Source: Oceanicola sp. 502str15 (GTDB taxonomy: Bacteria > Pseudomonadota > Alphaproteobacteria > Rhodobacterales > Rhodobacteraceae). Taken from it: a stretch of DNA of 64,000 nt. This document shows positions 52,671 through 61,044 of this stretch, in pieces. The stretch spans positions 1,178,001-1,242,000 of the forward strand of contig NZ_WYDQ01000001.1 of assembly GCF_024105635.1 (NCBI RefSeq), in the 5' to 3' direction. The stretch's first letter is position 1; each line of letters begins with the position of its first letter. The position numbers were made by a program, and so were the translations under genes. The notes below the pieces were generated by a model. The model was not told the origin of the DNA, searched no databases, and saw only the letters and a program-made list of their open reading frames with translations.

Positions 52671-52699
52671 TTGACGCCCCCGCCCTCCTCTCCTAACGT
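52671..52699 (+). promoter_or_regulatory. Promoter of the ilvB leader
   Basis: TTGACG (-35, 52671-52676), 17 nt and TAACGT (-10, 52694-52699). Transcription would begin about 24 nt before the leader peptide start. Confidence 0.65.
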
Positions 52700-52729
52700 C
52701 CGCCCACGCAACACGCATGAGAGACCAGA

Positions 52730-52777
52730 ATGACCAACATTCTCGTACTTGTAGGAGAAAGGCGCATGGGCCGGTAA
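52730..52777 (+). CDS. ilv leader peptide
   Basis: The 15-residue peptide MTNILVLVGERRMGR contains Ile, Leu, Val, Leu, Val in a row at residues 4-8, the end products of the pathway it precedes. It is followed by a long stem and an intrinsic terminator before ilvB. This is the classical layout of a branched-chain amino acid attenuator: slow translation of the ILVLV codons when these amino acids are scarce would change RNA folding. The peptide itself has no other role. A purine-rich GAGA before the ATG is a weak ribosome site. Confidence 0.78.
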   Translation: MTNILVLVGERRMGR

Positions 52778-52836
52778 ACACCGGAAAGCTCAAGACCTTA
52801 TCCCATGCGCCCCCGATGACCCTCGGGGGTTTTTTT
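52761..52836 (+). promoter_or_regulatory. Transcription attenuator of ilvB
   Basis: GGCGCATGGG (52761-52770) pairs perfectly with 52802-52811. The terminator stem CCCCCGA (52810-52816) with TCGGGGG (52823-52829) follows, with seven T at 52830-52836. The first arm overlaps the end of the leader peptide frame, so a ribosome finishing the peptide would cover it, while a stalled ribosome would leave part of it free. The two stems share only two bases, so exactly how one excludes the other is unclear. Confidence 0.72.
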
Positions 52837-52874
52837 ATGCGAATCGAAGATGACGCCAGAACGGAGAAGAGAAC

Positions 52875-54626
52875 ATGGCACGTCAGATGACCGGCGCAAA
52901 AATGGTAGTCCAGGCCCTGAAGGATCAGGGTGTGGAAGTCGTATTTGGCTATCCCGGCGGTGCGGTCCTTCCGATCTACGACGAGATCTTCCAGCAGAAT
53001 GACATTCGCCACATCCTGGTCCGTCACGAGCAGGGCGCGACCCACGCCGCCGAGGGCTATGCCCGCTCCACCGGCAAGCCCGGCGTTGTGCTCGTCACCT
53101 CCGGCCCCGGCGCGACCAATGCCGTGACCGGCATCACCGACGCGCTGATGGATTCGATCCCGATGATCGTGCTCACCGGCCAGGTGCCCACCTTCGCCAT
53201 CGGCTCCGATGCCTTCCAGGAGGCCGACACCGTGGGCATCACCCGCCCTTGCACCAAGATGAACTGGCTGGTGAAGGACACCGACCAGCTTGGCCAAACC
53301 ATCCACGAGGCCTTTCACGTCGCCACCTCGGGCCGCCCCGGCCCGGTGCTGATCGACATCCCGAAGGACGTGCAGTTTGCCAATGGCACCTACACCTCGC
53401 CCAAGCAGATGCAGTCGCATTACGCCCCCAAGGTGAAGGGCGACAGCGAGATGATCACCGCGCTGGTCGAGGCGATGGAAGAGGCCGAGCGCCCGGTGTT
53501 CTACACCGGCGGCGGCGTCATCAACTCCGGCACCGCGGCCAGCCAGCTGCTGCGCGAGTTCGTGTCGGAAACCGGCTTTCCGATCACCTCCACCCTGATG
53601 GGCCTCGGGGCCTACCCGGCCTCGGGCAAGGAATGGCTGGGGATGCTGGGGATGCACGGTCTCTACGAGGCCAACCTCGCGATGCATGGCTGCGACCTGA
53701 TGATCAACATCGGCGCGCGCTTCGACGACCGCATCACCGGGCGCATCTCCGACTTTTCGCCCCATTCCGCCAAGGCCCATATCGACATCGACCCAAGCTC
53801 CATCAACAAGGTGATCCACGTCGATTTCCCGATCGTGGGCGACGTGGCCCATGTGCTCGAGGATGCCCTGCGCATCTGGAAGTCGCGCGGCCGCAAGACC
53901 AACAAGGCCGGCCTCTCCAAGTGGTGGAAGCAGATCGCCGACTGGAAGGCCGTGCGCTGCCTCGCCTACGAGCCGAGCAAGAAGACCATCAAGCCCCAGC
54001 ACGCGCTGGAACGGCTGGAGGCGCTCACCAAGGACCATGACCGCTACATCACCACCGAGGTCGGCCAGCACCAGATGTGGGCGGCCCAGTTCCTCGGCTT
54101 CGAGGACCCCAACCGCTGGATGACCTCCGGCGGCCTCGGCACCATGGGCTACGGCTTCCCCGCCTCCATCGGCGTGCAGATCGCCCATCCCGACGCGCTG
54201 GTGATCAACGTCGCCGGCGAGGCGAGCTGGCTGATGAACATGCAGGAAATGGGCACCGCGGCGCAGTATCGCCTGCCGGTGAAGCAGTTCATCCTCAACA
54301 ACGAGCGGCTGGGGATGGTGCGCCAGTGGCAGGAGCTGCTGCACGGCGAGCGCTATTCGCACTCCTGGTCCGAGGCGCTGCCCGATTTCGTCAAGCTGGC
54401 CGAGGCCTTCGGCGCCAAGGGCATCTGCATCTCCGACCCCGCAGACCTCGATGACGCGATCATGGAGATGATCAACCACGACGGCCCCGTGATCTTCGAC
54501 TGCCTCGTCGAAAAGCACGAGAACTGCCTGCCGATGATCCCCTCGGGCGAGCCCCACAACAAGATGATCCTCAACGGCGCCAACACCGCCGATGCCATCA
54601 AGGAGGGCGGCAAGGTCATGGTCTGA
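52875..54626 (+). CDS. ilvB: Acetolactate synthase, large subunit
   Basis: This 583-residue thiamine diphosphate enzyme makes acetolactate or acetohydroxybutyrate, the first common step of Val, Leu and Ile synthesis. It shows the catalytic Glu in VRHEQGATHAAEGYARSTGK near residue 54, a central FAD-binding region, and the ThDP motif beginning with GGLGTMGYG near residue 420 and ending at NNERLGMVRQW. The regulatory attenuator lies upstream. The small subunit is not adjacent but 1.4 kb further on. Confidence 0.96.
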   Translation: MARQMTGAKMVVQALKDQGVEVVFGYPGGAVLPIYDEIFQQNDIRHILVRHEQGATHAAEGYARSTGKPGVVLVTSGPGATNAVTGITDALMDSIPMIVLTGQVPTFAIGSDAFQEADTVGITRPCTKMNWLVKDTDQLGQTIHEAFHVATSGRPGPVLIDIPKDVQFANGTYTSPKQMQSHYAPKVKGDSEMITALVEAMEEAERPVFYTGGGVINSGTAASQLLREFVSETGFPITSTLMGLGAYPASGKEWLGMLGMHGLYEANLAMHGCDLMINIGARFDDRITGRISDFSPHSAKAHIDIDPSSINKVIHVDFPIVGDVAHVLEDALRIWKSRGRKTNKAGLSKWWKQIADWKAVRCLAYEPSKKTIKPQHALERLEALTKDHDRYITTEVGQHQMWAAQFLGFEDPNRWMTSGGLGTMGYGFPASIGVQIAHPDALVINVAGEASWLMNMQEMGTAAQYRLPVKQFILNNERLGMVRQWQELLHGERYSHSWSEALPDFVKLAEAFGAKGICISDPADLDDAIMEMINHDGPVIFDCLVEKHENCLPMIPSGEPHNKMILNGANTADAIKEGGKVMV

Positions 54627-54639
54627 CCGGCCCCCGGTG

Positions 54640-54667
54640 CGGCGCCCCCCCTCGCGGGGGCGCCGCC
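54640..54667 (+). other. Strong hairpin after ilvB
   Basis: Perfect 11-bp GC stem (54640-54650 with 54657-54667), loop CCTCGC, no T run. It may partly end or protect the ilvB message. Confidence 0.5.
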
Positions 54668-54687
54668 CTTCTGCCCGAGGCACCCTC

Positions 54688-55140
54688 ATGTCGCACTACA
54701 TGCGCTTCTTCTTCACCAGCCCCGCGCCCGCGCTGTCCCGGCTCGCCGCCACGCTGCCCACCGCCCTGCCCCGCCACAGCCTGCGTCACCTCGCCCCCGA
54801 GGACGCCCCCCGCGAGGCAGAGCTCTACGCGGGCGAAACCCTCTGCGCCGCGCTCGACCTCACCCTGCCCGGCACGCCGCTCTTCACAGACGAGATCGCC
54901 GAGTTCATCGCGGCGCTGGAGGCCGGCAAGGGCACCGGCGAAATGGCCCGGGTGCGCGATGTGCTCACCCGCTGCACCGCCGTCCTCGCCGCCCAGATCC
55001 TGTGGCAGGGCCGCAAGACCGATGAGGTGATGGACGATATCGACCCGTTCTGGGACTGGATCGCCGCGCAGCACGAGGGGCTGCTGCAAGCCGACACGCA
55101 AGGCTTTTTCGAGGGGTATGACCGTGTCCTTGCGCTCTGA
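54688..55140 (+). CDS. Hypothetical protein between ilvB and ilvN
   Basis: This 150-residue protein was not recognised. It begins MSHYMRFFFTSPAPALSRLA and is mostly helical, with acidic segments (FTDEIAEFIAALEAG, MDDIDPFWDWIAAQ). No signal peptide, membrane helix or metal motif is visible. It is on the same strand as ilvB, 61 nt after it, behind a hairpin. It converges on the Cys-rich gene at 55142, with only 1 nt between stops. Confidence 0.7.
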   Translation: MSHYMRFFFTSPAPALSRLAATLPTALPRHSLRHLAPEDAPREAELYAGETLCAALDLTLPGTPLFTDEIAEFIAALEAGKGTGEMARVRDVLTRCTAVLAAQILWQGRKTDEVMDDIDPFWDWIAAQHEGLLQADTQGFFEGYDRVLAL

Positions 55141-55141
55141 G

Positions 55142-55930
55142 CTACGCCTCGACCTCTTCCCAGCTCCCGTCGCGCGCCATGACGCTGACAACCTGCACCC
55201 CGGCCTCGTCGGCAGCCACCACCACCACCGGCCCCGCCGCGCCCTCTGCCTCCTCGATCAGCGCATCGAGCAGCTCGCAGTGAAAGGTGTTGCAGATCCC
55301 GGCCCGATGACTGCGCGGCAGGGTGCAGCCCATCGGCCCCTGAAACAGGCAGCCCCCGGCGCTGCTCTCTTCGGGAAAATGCGCCTCGTAGCGCGCCAGC
55401 ACCGCCTCCTTCGTCAGCCCGGGCTCGGCCCGGCGAAAGCCCTGGATCGTGCCCAGTTTCACGAAGGCCATCTGCCCGAAGCCCCTGATGCAGCAGCTCC
55501 CCCGGCAAGACGCACAGGCCCGCCCCACCACGTCGGGCTCCTCCGGCTCCTGCGCCTTGCGGTCGTAGACATCCCCGATCGCCTCCACATCGACCCGGAA
55601 GGCCTCGTCGCAGAGCCGCGCCACATGGGCCAGAAACGCGGCGCGCCGGCCCTCCTCGGCCGCCACCAGCACCGGCACCCGGTGCGTCACTGCACCCAGC
55701 AGCGGCCTGGCACCGGCACCATCCTCGGCCTGCACCCGGGCCAGCACGGGCGCAACGGCCTCCGCCACCCGCGCCCGCGCCGCGCCGGCCTCCACGCGCC
55801 GCGCGTCCACAGCCCTCTCGGCCGCCGCCCGGCTGTTCGCGAGGGCACAGAGCGGCCTGCCGCAATGGCCCGCCACCGGATGGGCCATCGCGTCATCGCA
55901 GTATGGGCAGTTCGCCTCGCCGGACCGCAT
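55142..55930 (-). CDS. Cys-rich metal-binding protein with YkgJ-like cluster
   Basis: This 262-residue protein has two Cys clusters. The N-terminal one (CPYCDDAM ... GHCGRPLC) looks like a zinc ribbon. The second starts with CASCRGSCC near residue 140 and continues with Cys in GGCLFQ, MGCTLP and GICNTFHC, the pattern of YkgJ-type zinc/iron-chelating domains. Between them lies an Arg/Ala-rich helical region. I chose ATG 55930, which has AGGAG 7 nt upstream; a GTG at 55936 is too close to it. It is transcribed opposite to the ilv genes around it. The substrate is unknown. Confidence 0.7.
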   Translation of the reverse strand: MRSGEANCPYCDDAMAHPVAGHCGRPLCALANSRAAAERAVDARRVEAGAARARVAEAVAPVLARVQAEDGAGARPLLGAVTHRVPVLVAAEEGRRAAFLAHVARLCDEAFRVDVEAIGDVYDRKAQEPEEPDVVGRACASCRGSCCIRGFGQMAFVKLGTIQGFRRAEPGLTKEAVLARYEAHFPEESSAGGCLFQGPMGCTLPRSHRAGICNTFHCELLDALIEEAEGAAGPVVVVAADEAGVQVVSVMARDGSWEEVEA

Positions 55931-56037
55931 CGGCACTCTCCTTCACAGGACGCCCTGCCAGCCTATGCCCCCGCCCCGGCATTGACAAACCGCGGCCCAG
56001 CCGCAAAACCACGACCAAACCCACCAAGGAGCCCGAA

Positions 56038-56604
56038 ATGGCCGCGCTGAAACTCAAGAAGGGTCTGTCGAAGCATTCCGCCTACGACCTGAAGGACCCC
56101 AACGCCGAAGTGATCGAAACCCACACCCTCGCGGTGCTGGTCGAAAACGAGGCCGGGGTGCTGGCGCGGGTGATCGGGCTGTTCTCGGGCCGGGGCTACA
56201 ACATCGAAAGCCTCACCGTGGCCGAGGTCGACCACGAGGGCCACCGCTCGCGCATCACCATCGTCACCACCGGCACCCCCGGGATCATCGAGCAGATCAA
56301 GGCCCAGCTCGGCCGCCTCGTGCCGGTCCACGAGGTCCACGACCTCACCGTCGAAGGCCCCGCCGTCGAGCGCGAACTGGCGCTGTTCATGGTGGCGGGC
56401 GAAGGCGAAAAGCGCGTCGAAGCCCTGCGCCTGGCCGATATCTTCCGCGCCAACGTGGTCGACAGCACGCTGCACAGCTTCATCTTCGAGATGACCGGCC
56501 CCTCCGAAAAGATCGACGCCTTCGCCGACCTCATGCGCCCCCTCGGCCTGAGCGAAATCGCCCGCACCGGCGTCGTGGCGCTCTCACGCGGCGAAAAGGG
56601 CTGA
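56038..56604 (+). CDS. ilvN: Acetolactate synthase, small regulatory subunit
   Basis: This 188-residue subunit binds valine and adjusts the activity of the large subunit. The ACT domain is at HTLAVLVENEAGVLARVIGL with GYNIESLTVAEV, and the C-terminal part carries SEIARTGVVALSRG. I chose ATG 56038 because AAGGAG lies 6 nt upstream. It is separated from ilvB by two genes, one of them on the opposite strand, so it probably has its own promoter. Confidence 0.94.
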   Translation: MAALKLKKGLSKHSAYDLKDPNAEVIETHTLAVLVENEAGVLARVIGLFSGRGYNIESLTVAEVDHEGHRSRITIVTTGTPGIIEQIKAQLGRLVPVHEVHDLTVEGPAVERELALFMVAGEGEKRVEALRLADIFRANVVDSTLHSFIFEMTGPSEKIDAFADLMRPLGLSEIARTGVVALSRGEKG

Positions 56605-56613
56605 TCGGCCCCC

Positions 56614-56637
56614 GTAGGGCGGGACTTGTCCCGCCCT
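56614..56637 (-). repeat. Dispersed palindromic repeat, family A, copy 3
   Basis: GTAG and the stem GGCGGGAC-TT-GTCCCGCC, identical over these positions to copy 2. It lies 23 nt past the minus-strand stop at 56660 and 10 nt past ilvN. Confidence 0.7.
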
Positions 56638-56659
56638 CACCCGCCAGCAGGCACCCGGC

Positions 56660-57280
56660 CTATTTCTCCAGAACCAGCGTCATCCGGCAGCTGAACAGCC
56701 CACGCTGCGCCATCTCCCGTGCCATCGCCACCGGGTAGCTCTGCCGTGCCCGCACCGCCGCGCCCCGGCATTTTTGCAGTGCCACCGCCTTCGCCTCCGC
56801 CCCGCTGCCAAGGTTGCTCGCCCCGCCCCAGGCCCCTTCGGGCGTATTGGCAAAGGCCGACCAGCGGCCATGTCGAAGGCTCCGGAAGCGGTCCACCATC
56901 ACGTTCGCCAGCGTCCCCGAATTGGCAATCCGCCCCTTCGGCCCGGCATTCACGCCCCGAGGCATGATTTCCGCATGGGGCACGCAGGCCTGCCGCGCCC
57001 GCCGCTCGCAGCCCAGCCGGGCGATCAGATGCGCCGCTGCCGCCGAGCTTGCGCCCGCATGGCCGTGGGCCACGTCGCCCGAGCGGCTCACGTAGAAGGC
57101 CCCGTAGTAGTCATGCGAATGTCCGAAGCGCGCCAACGCGGCCTCCTGCTGCGGCCCGAGGGCCTTCACCGCCCGCACCGCCACCTTCCCGGCGGTTTCG
57201 AGACGCACCTGCGCGGCGGCCTGCTGGGGCAGCGCGAGGCTGAGTGCGATGATGGCGGCGATCCTGGCAAATGCTGTCAT
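56660..57280 (-). CDS. Secreted protein with DUF4189-like repeats
   Basis: This 206-residue protein has a signal peptide (cut near AAAQ, residue 23). Two related stretches are seen: YGAFYVSRSGDVAHGHAGAS followed by Cys, and WSAFANTPEGAWGGASNLGS followed by Cys. Both resemble DUF4189, which pairs a short strand with an Ala-rich helix holding a Cys. Four Cys could form two disulfides in the periplasm. Function unknown. Similarity is moderate and judged by eye. Confidence 0.55.
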   Translation of the reverse strand: MTAFARIAAIIALSLALPQQAAAQVRLETAGKVAVRAVKALGPQQEAALARFGHSHDYYGAFYVSRSGDVAHGHAGASSAAAAHLIARLGCERRARQACVPHAEIMPRGVNAGPKGRIANSGTLANVMVDRFRSLRHGRWSAFANTPEGAWGGASNLGSGAEAKAVALQKCRGAAVRARQSYPVAMAREMAQRGLFSCRMTLVLEK

Positions 57281-57391
57281 GGGGCTGGCTCCTCTGTTGC
57301 CCCGAAGCTCGCCCCTGGCCGCGCCGAAAATGGGGCAAAGCCCTGCCCCGGGCGTGGCCCATCGCTAAAATCCAATCCATCCGCCCGCGTT

Positions 57392-57778
57392 CTAACGGCA
57401 GGCCAGCGCCTCGCCAAACGCCTCTTCCGGCCAGCCCGTCAGCCGCACGCCGCCCGGCCCGGCGCAGAGGAGCTGCGGGTCGTTCCCCGCATCCACCGCG
57501 TAGCCGCAGACCAGCTGCATGCCAAAGAGCCGCCCCTTCAGCCGCCAGCTCTCGTGCTCCCGCCGCCAGCGCAGCGTGCCCGCCGGACCGGCGCAGCCCT
57601 CCGCCTTCAGCCCGCGCCTCTGCACCCGAAGCGCGAGCGGCTCGGCCATCAGCGCCCCGTCCGCCCCCCGGCCCACCATCTCGTAGGTCTCTTCGAAAAA
57701 CCCGAGCTCCGGCCCGTTCTCCGGCCCCGCCGCCAGCGCCGCCCCCGCGCTCATCGCCCAGATCACCAGCCACCGCAT
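57392..57778 (-). CDS. Secreted hypothetical protein
   Basis: This 128-residue protein has a short signal peptide (MRWLVIWAMSAGAALA, then AGPEN). The mature part is compact, with four Cys (EGCAG, LVCGY, LLCAG, and ALACR as the C-terminal pair member) and a Trp/Arg stretch RWRREHESWRLKGRL. AAGAGGGG precedes the ATG. It may be co-transcribed with the 56660 gene, but 111 nt separate them. No function can be assigned. Confidence 0.6.
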   Translation of the reverse strand: MRWLVIWAMSAGAALAAGPENGPELGFFEETYEMVGRGADGALMAEPLALRVQRRGLKAEGCAGPAGTLRWRREHESWRLKGRLFGMQLVCGYAVDAGNDPQLLCAGPGGVRLTGWPEEAFGEALACR

Positions 57779-57856
57779 CGCCGCACCCCTCTTGTTGCTA
57801 CCGCCCCCCGAGTGTATCCGACCCTCGACCGCTGACCAGACGCGAAAGGCGCACCC

Positions 57857-59158
57857 ATGATCCCCCGCTATTCCCGCCCCGAGATGACCGCCATCTGGGA
57901 ACCCGCCACCAAGTTCCGCATCTGGTATGAGATCGAGGCCCACGCCTGCGACGCCATGGCAAACCTCGGGGTGATCCCGCGCGAGAATGCCGAGGCCGTC
58001 TGGAAAGCCAAGGACGTCGAATTCGACGTCGCCCGCATCGACGAGATCGAAGCCGTCACCAAGCATGATGTCATCGCCTTCCTGACCCATCTGGCCGAAC
58101 ACGTCGGCTCCGAAGAGGCCCGCTTCGTCCATCAGGGCATGACCTCCTCGGATGTGCTCGACACCTGCCTCAACGTCCAGCTCACCCGCGCCGCCGACAT
58201 CCTGCTCGACGATATGGATGGCCTGCTCGAAGCCCTCAAGAAACGCGCGATGGAGCACAAGCATACCGTCCGCGTCGGCCGCTCCCACGGCATCCACGCC
58301 GAGCCGACGACAATGGGCCTCACCTTCGCCCGCTTCTACGCCGAGATGGATCGCAACAAGGCCCGCCTCAAGGCCGCCCGCGAAGAGATTGCCACAGGGG
58401 CCATCTCCGGCGCCGTCGGCACCTTCGCCAACATCGACCCGGCGGTGGAAGAACACGTCTGCGCCAAGCTCGGCCTGCACCCCGAGCCGATCTCCACCCA
58501 AGTGATCCCCCGTGACCGCCACGCCATGTTCTTCGCCGTCCTCGGGGTGATCGCCTCGAGCATCGAAAACGTCGCCATCGAGATCCGCCATATGCAGCGC
58601 ACCGAGGTGCTGGAAGGCGCCGAGTTCTTCTCCATGGGCCAGAAGGGCAGCTCCGCCATGCCCCACAAGAAGAACCCGGTGCTGACCGAAAACCTCACCG
58701 GCCTCGCCCGGCTCGTCCGCATGGCCGTGATCCCGGCAATGGAAAACGTGGCCCTCTGGCACGAGCGCGACATCTCCCACTCCTCCGTCGAGCGCGCCAT
58801 CGGCCCCGACGCCACCATCACGCTGGACTTCGCCCTGAAACGCCTCACCGGCGTCATCGACAAGATGCTGATCTTCCCCGAGAACATGCTCGACAACATG
58901 AACAAGTTCCCCGGCCTCGTGATGAGTCAACGCGTCCTCCTCGCCCTAACCCAGGCCGGCGTGAGCCGCGAAGACGCCTACGCCATGGTCCAGCGCAACG
59001 CCCTGAAGGTCTGGGAAGACCGCGTCGATTTCCGCGAACAGCTGCTGGCCGACGCCGATGTGGTCGCCGCTCTCGGAGAAGAGGCCATCAACGAGAAGTT
59101 CGACATGGGCTACCACACCAAACACGTCGACACGATCTTCACCCGCGTCTTCGGCTAA
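57857..59158 (+). CDS. purB: Adenylosuccinate lyase
   Basis: This 433-residue enzyme acts twice in purine synthesis, splitting SAICAR and adenylosuccinate to release fumarate. The signature GSSAMPHKKNPV near residue 262 holds the catalytic Ser of the fumarase superfamily, and the conserved QGMTSSDVLDT and VGRSHGIHAEPTTMG blocks are intact. AAAGG lies before the ATG. It appears to be a single-gene unit. Confidence 0.97.
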   Translation: MIPRYSRPEMTAIWEPATKFRIWYEIEAHACDAMANLGVIPRENAEAVWKAKDVEFDVARIDEIEAVTKHDVIAFLTHLAEHVGSEEARFVHQGMTSSDVLDTCLNVQLTRAADILLDDMDGLLEALKKRAMEHKHTVRVGRSHGIHAEPTTMGLTFARFYAEMDRNKARLKAAREEIATGAISGAVGTFANIDPAVEEHVCAKLGLHPEPISTQVIPRDRHAMFFAVLGVIASSIENVAIEIRHMQRTEVLEGAEFFSMGQKGSSAMPHKKNPVLTENLTGLARLVRMAVIPAMENVALWHERDISHSSVERAIGPDATITLDFALKRLTGVIDKMLIFPENMLDNMNKFPGLVMSQRVLLALTQAGVSREDAYAMVQRNALKVWEDRVDFREQLLADADVVAALGEEAINEKFDMGYHTKHVDTIFTRVFG

Positions 59159-59168
59159 TCGGATAAGT

Positions 59169-59219
59169 GGTGGGGTCCACCATCCCTACAGGCCGCCTGT
59201 AGGCCACCTGGATCCCACC
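59169..59219. repeat. Long hairpin after purB
   Basis: The outer stem 59169-59179 with 59209-59219 (11 bp, one G-T pair) and inner stem CTACAGG/CCTGTAG (59186-59192 with 59196-59202). It may end the purB message; no T run is present. Confidence 0.55.
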
Positions 59220-59353
59220 CCAAACTGCCCAAATCCCGTCTCCGATTTCACACCCCGGGATCGCTCCGCGACGCCCGCGGCAAAGGCTCCTTGATAAGCC
59301 TCAAAGAGCCCATGTCACCGCACGCCACGCCCCGGGAAAACCGCACCCCTGCT

Positions 59354-59404
59354 CATTTTCTTGCTGAAAATATCTCCGGGGGGTGCGGGGGGCTGGCCCC
59401 CCGC
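59354..59404 (+). repeat. Family B repeat, long copy
   Basis: Fifty-one bases: the common CATTTTCTTGC element plus a GC-rich tail with the stem GGGGGGC-TG-GCCCCCC. It is an exact inverted copy of 62854-62904. Confidence 0.75.
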
Positions 59405-59462
59405 CGCACGACGTCACCCAGAGAACTCACGCCCCAGGCAACCCAACCCCCCGCAACATACC

Positions 59463-59486
59463 GTAGAGCGGGACTTGTCCCGCCCC
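59463..59486 (-). repeat. Dispersed palindromic repeat, family A, copy 4
   Basis: GTAG, one changed base, then GCGGGAC-TT-GTCCCGC. It lies 5 nt past the ccmE stop. Confidence 0.7.
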
Positions 59487-59490
59487 GGCC

Positions 59491-59943
59491 TCAGCTCTCA
59501 GGCTCCACGTAAACGCCCTGCTCCTTCAGCGCGTCCACAACCTCTTTGGGCATGTAGGTCTCGTCATGCTTGGCCAAAATCTCCGTGGCCCTGAACACCC
59601 GACCGTCATAGCTGCCGGTGCCCACCATGCCCTGCCCCTCGCCAAAGAGGTCGGGCAGGATGCCGGTGAACTCCACCGGCACCACCGCGCCGCCATCGGT
59701 GACTGAAAAGCGCACCGTCTCCCCCTCGCCGCGCACGATCGAGCCCTCTTCCACCAGCCCGCCGATGCGGAACACCTCATTCGGGCTGGGCGGGCTCTCC
59801 ATCACCTGGCTGGGCGAGCGGAAGAAGTTGATACCATCCTTGAAGCCATAGCCGATAAGCCCGCCCGAGAGCGCCAGCGCCACGGCGGCCACCGCCAGCA
59901 CCTGCACCCTGCGCCGCTTCTTAAGCCCCTTGAGCCCGGCCAT
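59491..59943 (-). CDS. ccmE: Cytochrome c maturation haem chaperone CcmE
   Basis: This 150-residue periplasmic protein, anchored by one N-terminal helix (residues 14-34), carries haem bound covalently to His126 on its way to apocytochrome c. The motif HDETYMP with H126 and Tyr130 is intact and the beta-barrel (OB) domain spans about 45-125. It is the only cytochrome c maturation gene in the window. It follows argC by 9 nt, so the two are probably transcribed together. Confidence 0.95.
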   Translation of the reverse strand: MAGLKGLKKRRRVQVLAVAAVALALSGGLIGYGFKDGINFFRSPSQVMESPPSPNEVFRIGGLVEEGSIVRGEGETVRFSVTDGGAVVPVEFTGILPDLFGEGQGMVGTGSYDGRVFRATEILAKHDETYMPKEVVDALKEQGVYVEPES

Positions 59944-59952
59944 GCGCCCTCC

Positions 59953-60981
59953 TTACGGGAACAACGGGGCCATCATCAGCCCCTCGGTTTCCGGCAACCC
60001 CAGCATCAGGTTGGCGTTCTGCACCGCCTGCCCGCTGGAGCCCTTGGTCAGGTTATCGAGGGCGGCAAACACCGTCGCCCGGCCCCGGGCCCGCTCCTGC
60101 GCCACGCCCAGATGCACCATGTTGCTGCCCCGGATCGAGCGGGTCGAGGGCACCTGCCCCATCGGCAGCACATGCACGAAAGGTTCGCCCTCATAGGCCG
60201 CGACCAGCGCCGCATGAAGCGCCGCAGCCTCGCCCTGCACATAGGCCGCCGAAAGGATGCCCCGGTTTGCCGGGATCAGCGTGGGGGTGAACTGCACCCG
60301 CACCTCGCGCCCCGCCGCCCTTGAAAACTCCTGGTCGAACTCGCCCAAGTGCCGATGCTTGCCGCCCGCCGCATAGGGCATCCAGCCCTCGGAGAGCTCG
60401 GCATGCAGCAGGTTCTCCTTCAGGCTCCGCCCGGCGCCCGAAACCCCAACCTTCATGTCGAGGATCACCGAGTCCGGATCGATCATCCCGGCCCTGAACA
60501 GCGGCAGGAGCGAAAACATACCGGTCGCCGCATTACAGCCCGTCCCGGCCACGAAACGCGCGCCCCGGATCTCGTCGCGGTAAAACTCGGTGAGGCCATA
60601 GACCGCCTCTTTCTGAAGCTCCACCGCCTGATGCGGCTGGCCGTACCACTTTTCGTATTCCGCCGGATCGCGCAGCCGGAAGTCGGCCGAAAGATCCACC
60701 ACTTTCAACCCCTCGGGCAGACCGGGGATCACCTGCTGGCTGGTCACATGCGGCAGCGCGGCAAAACAAAGGTCGATCTGGCCAAAGTCGATCTCGTCGA
60801 TCGTCACCAGCTTGGGCAGGTCGAGATGGGCCAGATGCGGGAAGACATCGCGCATCTCCATCCCGGCCTTGCGGTCGGCAGCCAGCGCGGCCACCTCCAT
60901 CCCGGGGTGCGAGGCGATGATCCTGACGAGTTCGGCGCCGGTGTAGCCGGACGCGCCGAGAATGGCGATCTTTGCGGTCAT
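59953..60981 (-). CDS. argC: N-acetyl-gamma-glutamyl-phosphate reductase
   Basis: This 342-residue enzyme makes N-acetylglutamate semialdehyde, the third step of arginine synthesis. The NADP-binding motif is [15 protein letters not shown], and the active-site Cys lies in [15 protein letters not shown] near residue 148. The length fits the long ArgC type. It is followed by ccmE and preceded, 63 nt away, by murI, so this is a mixed housekeeping run. Confidence 0.95.
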   Translation of the reverse strand: MTAKIAILGASGYTGAELVRIIASHPGMEVAALAADRKAGMEMRDVFPHLAHLDLPKLVTIDEIDFGQIDLCFAALPHVTSQQVIPGLPEGLKVVDLSADFRLRDPAEYEKWYGQPHQAVELQKEAVYGLTEFYRDEIRGARFVAGTGCNAATGMFSLLPLFRAGMIDPDSVILDMKVGVSGAGRSLKENLLHAELSEGWMPYAAGGKHRHLGEFDQEFSRAAGREVRVQFTPTLIPANRGILSAAYVQGEAAALHAALVAAYEGEPFVHVLPMGQVPSTRSIRGSNMVHLGVAQERARGRATVFAALDNLTKGSSGQAVQNANLMLGLPETEGLMMAPLFP

Positions 60982-61044
60982 GGGTCTTTCCTTGGTCGTG
61001 CGATGTTTAAGCTGAAGTCAGACAGACTGAAATTCAACTCTTGT

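Larger units (their letters stand above)
59159..59490. other. Convergent intergenic region with three repeat elements
   Basis: No gene is visible between purB and the convergent ccmE. The stretch holds the hairpin at 59169, the long family B repeat at 59354 and a family A copy at 59463. It contains no start signals with coding potential that I would support. Confidence 0.6.
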
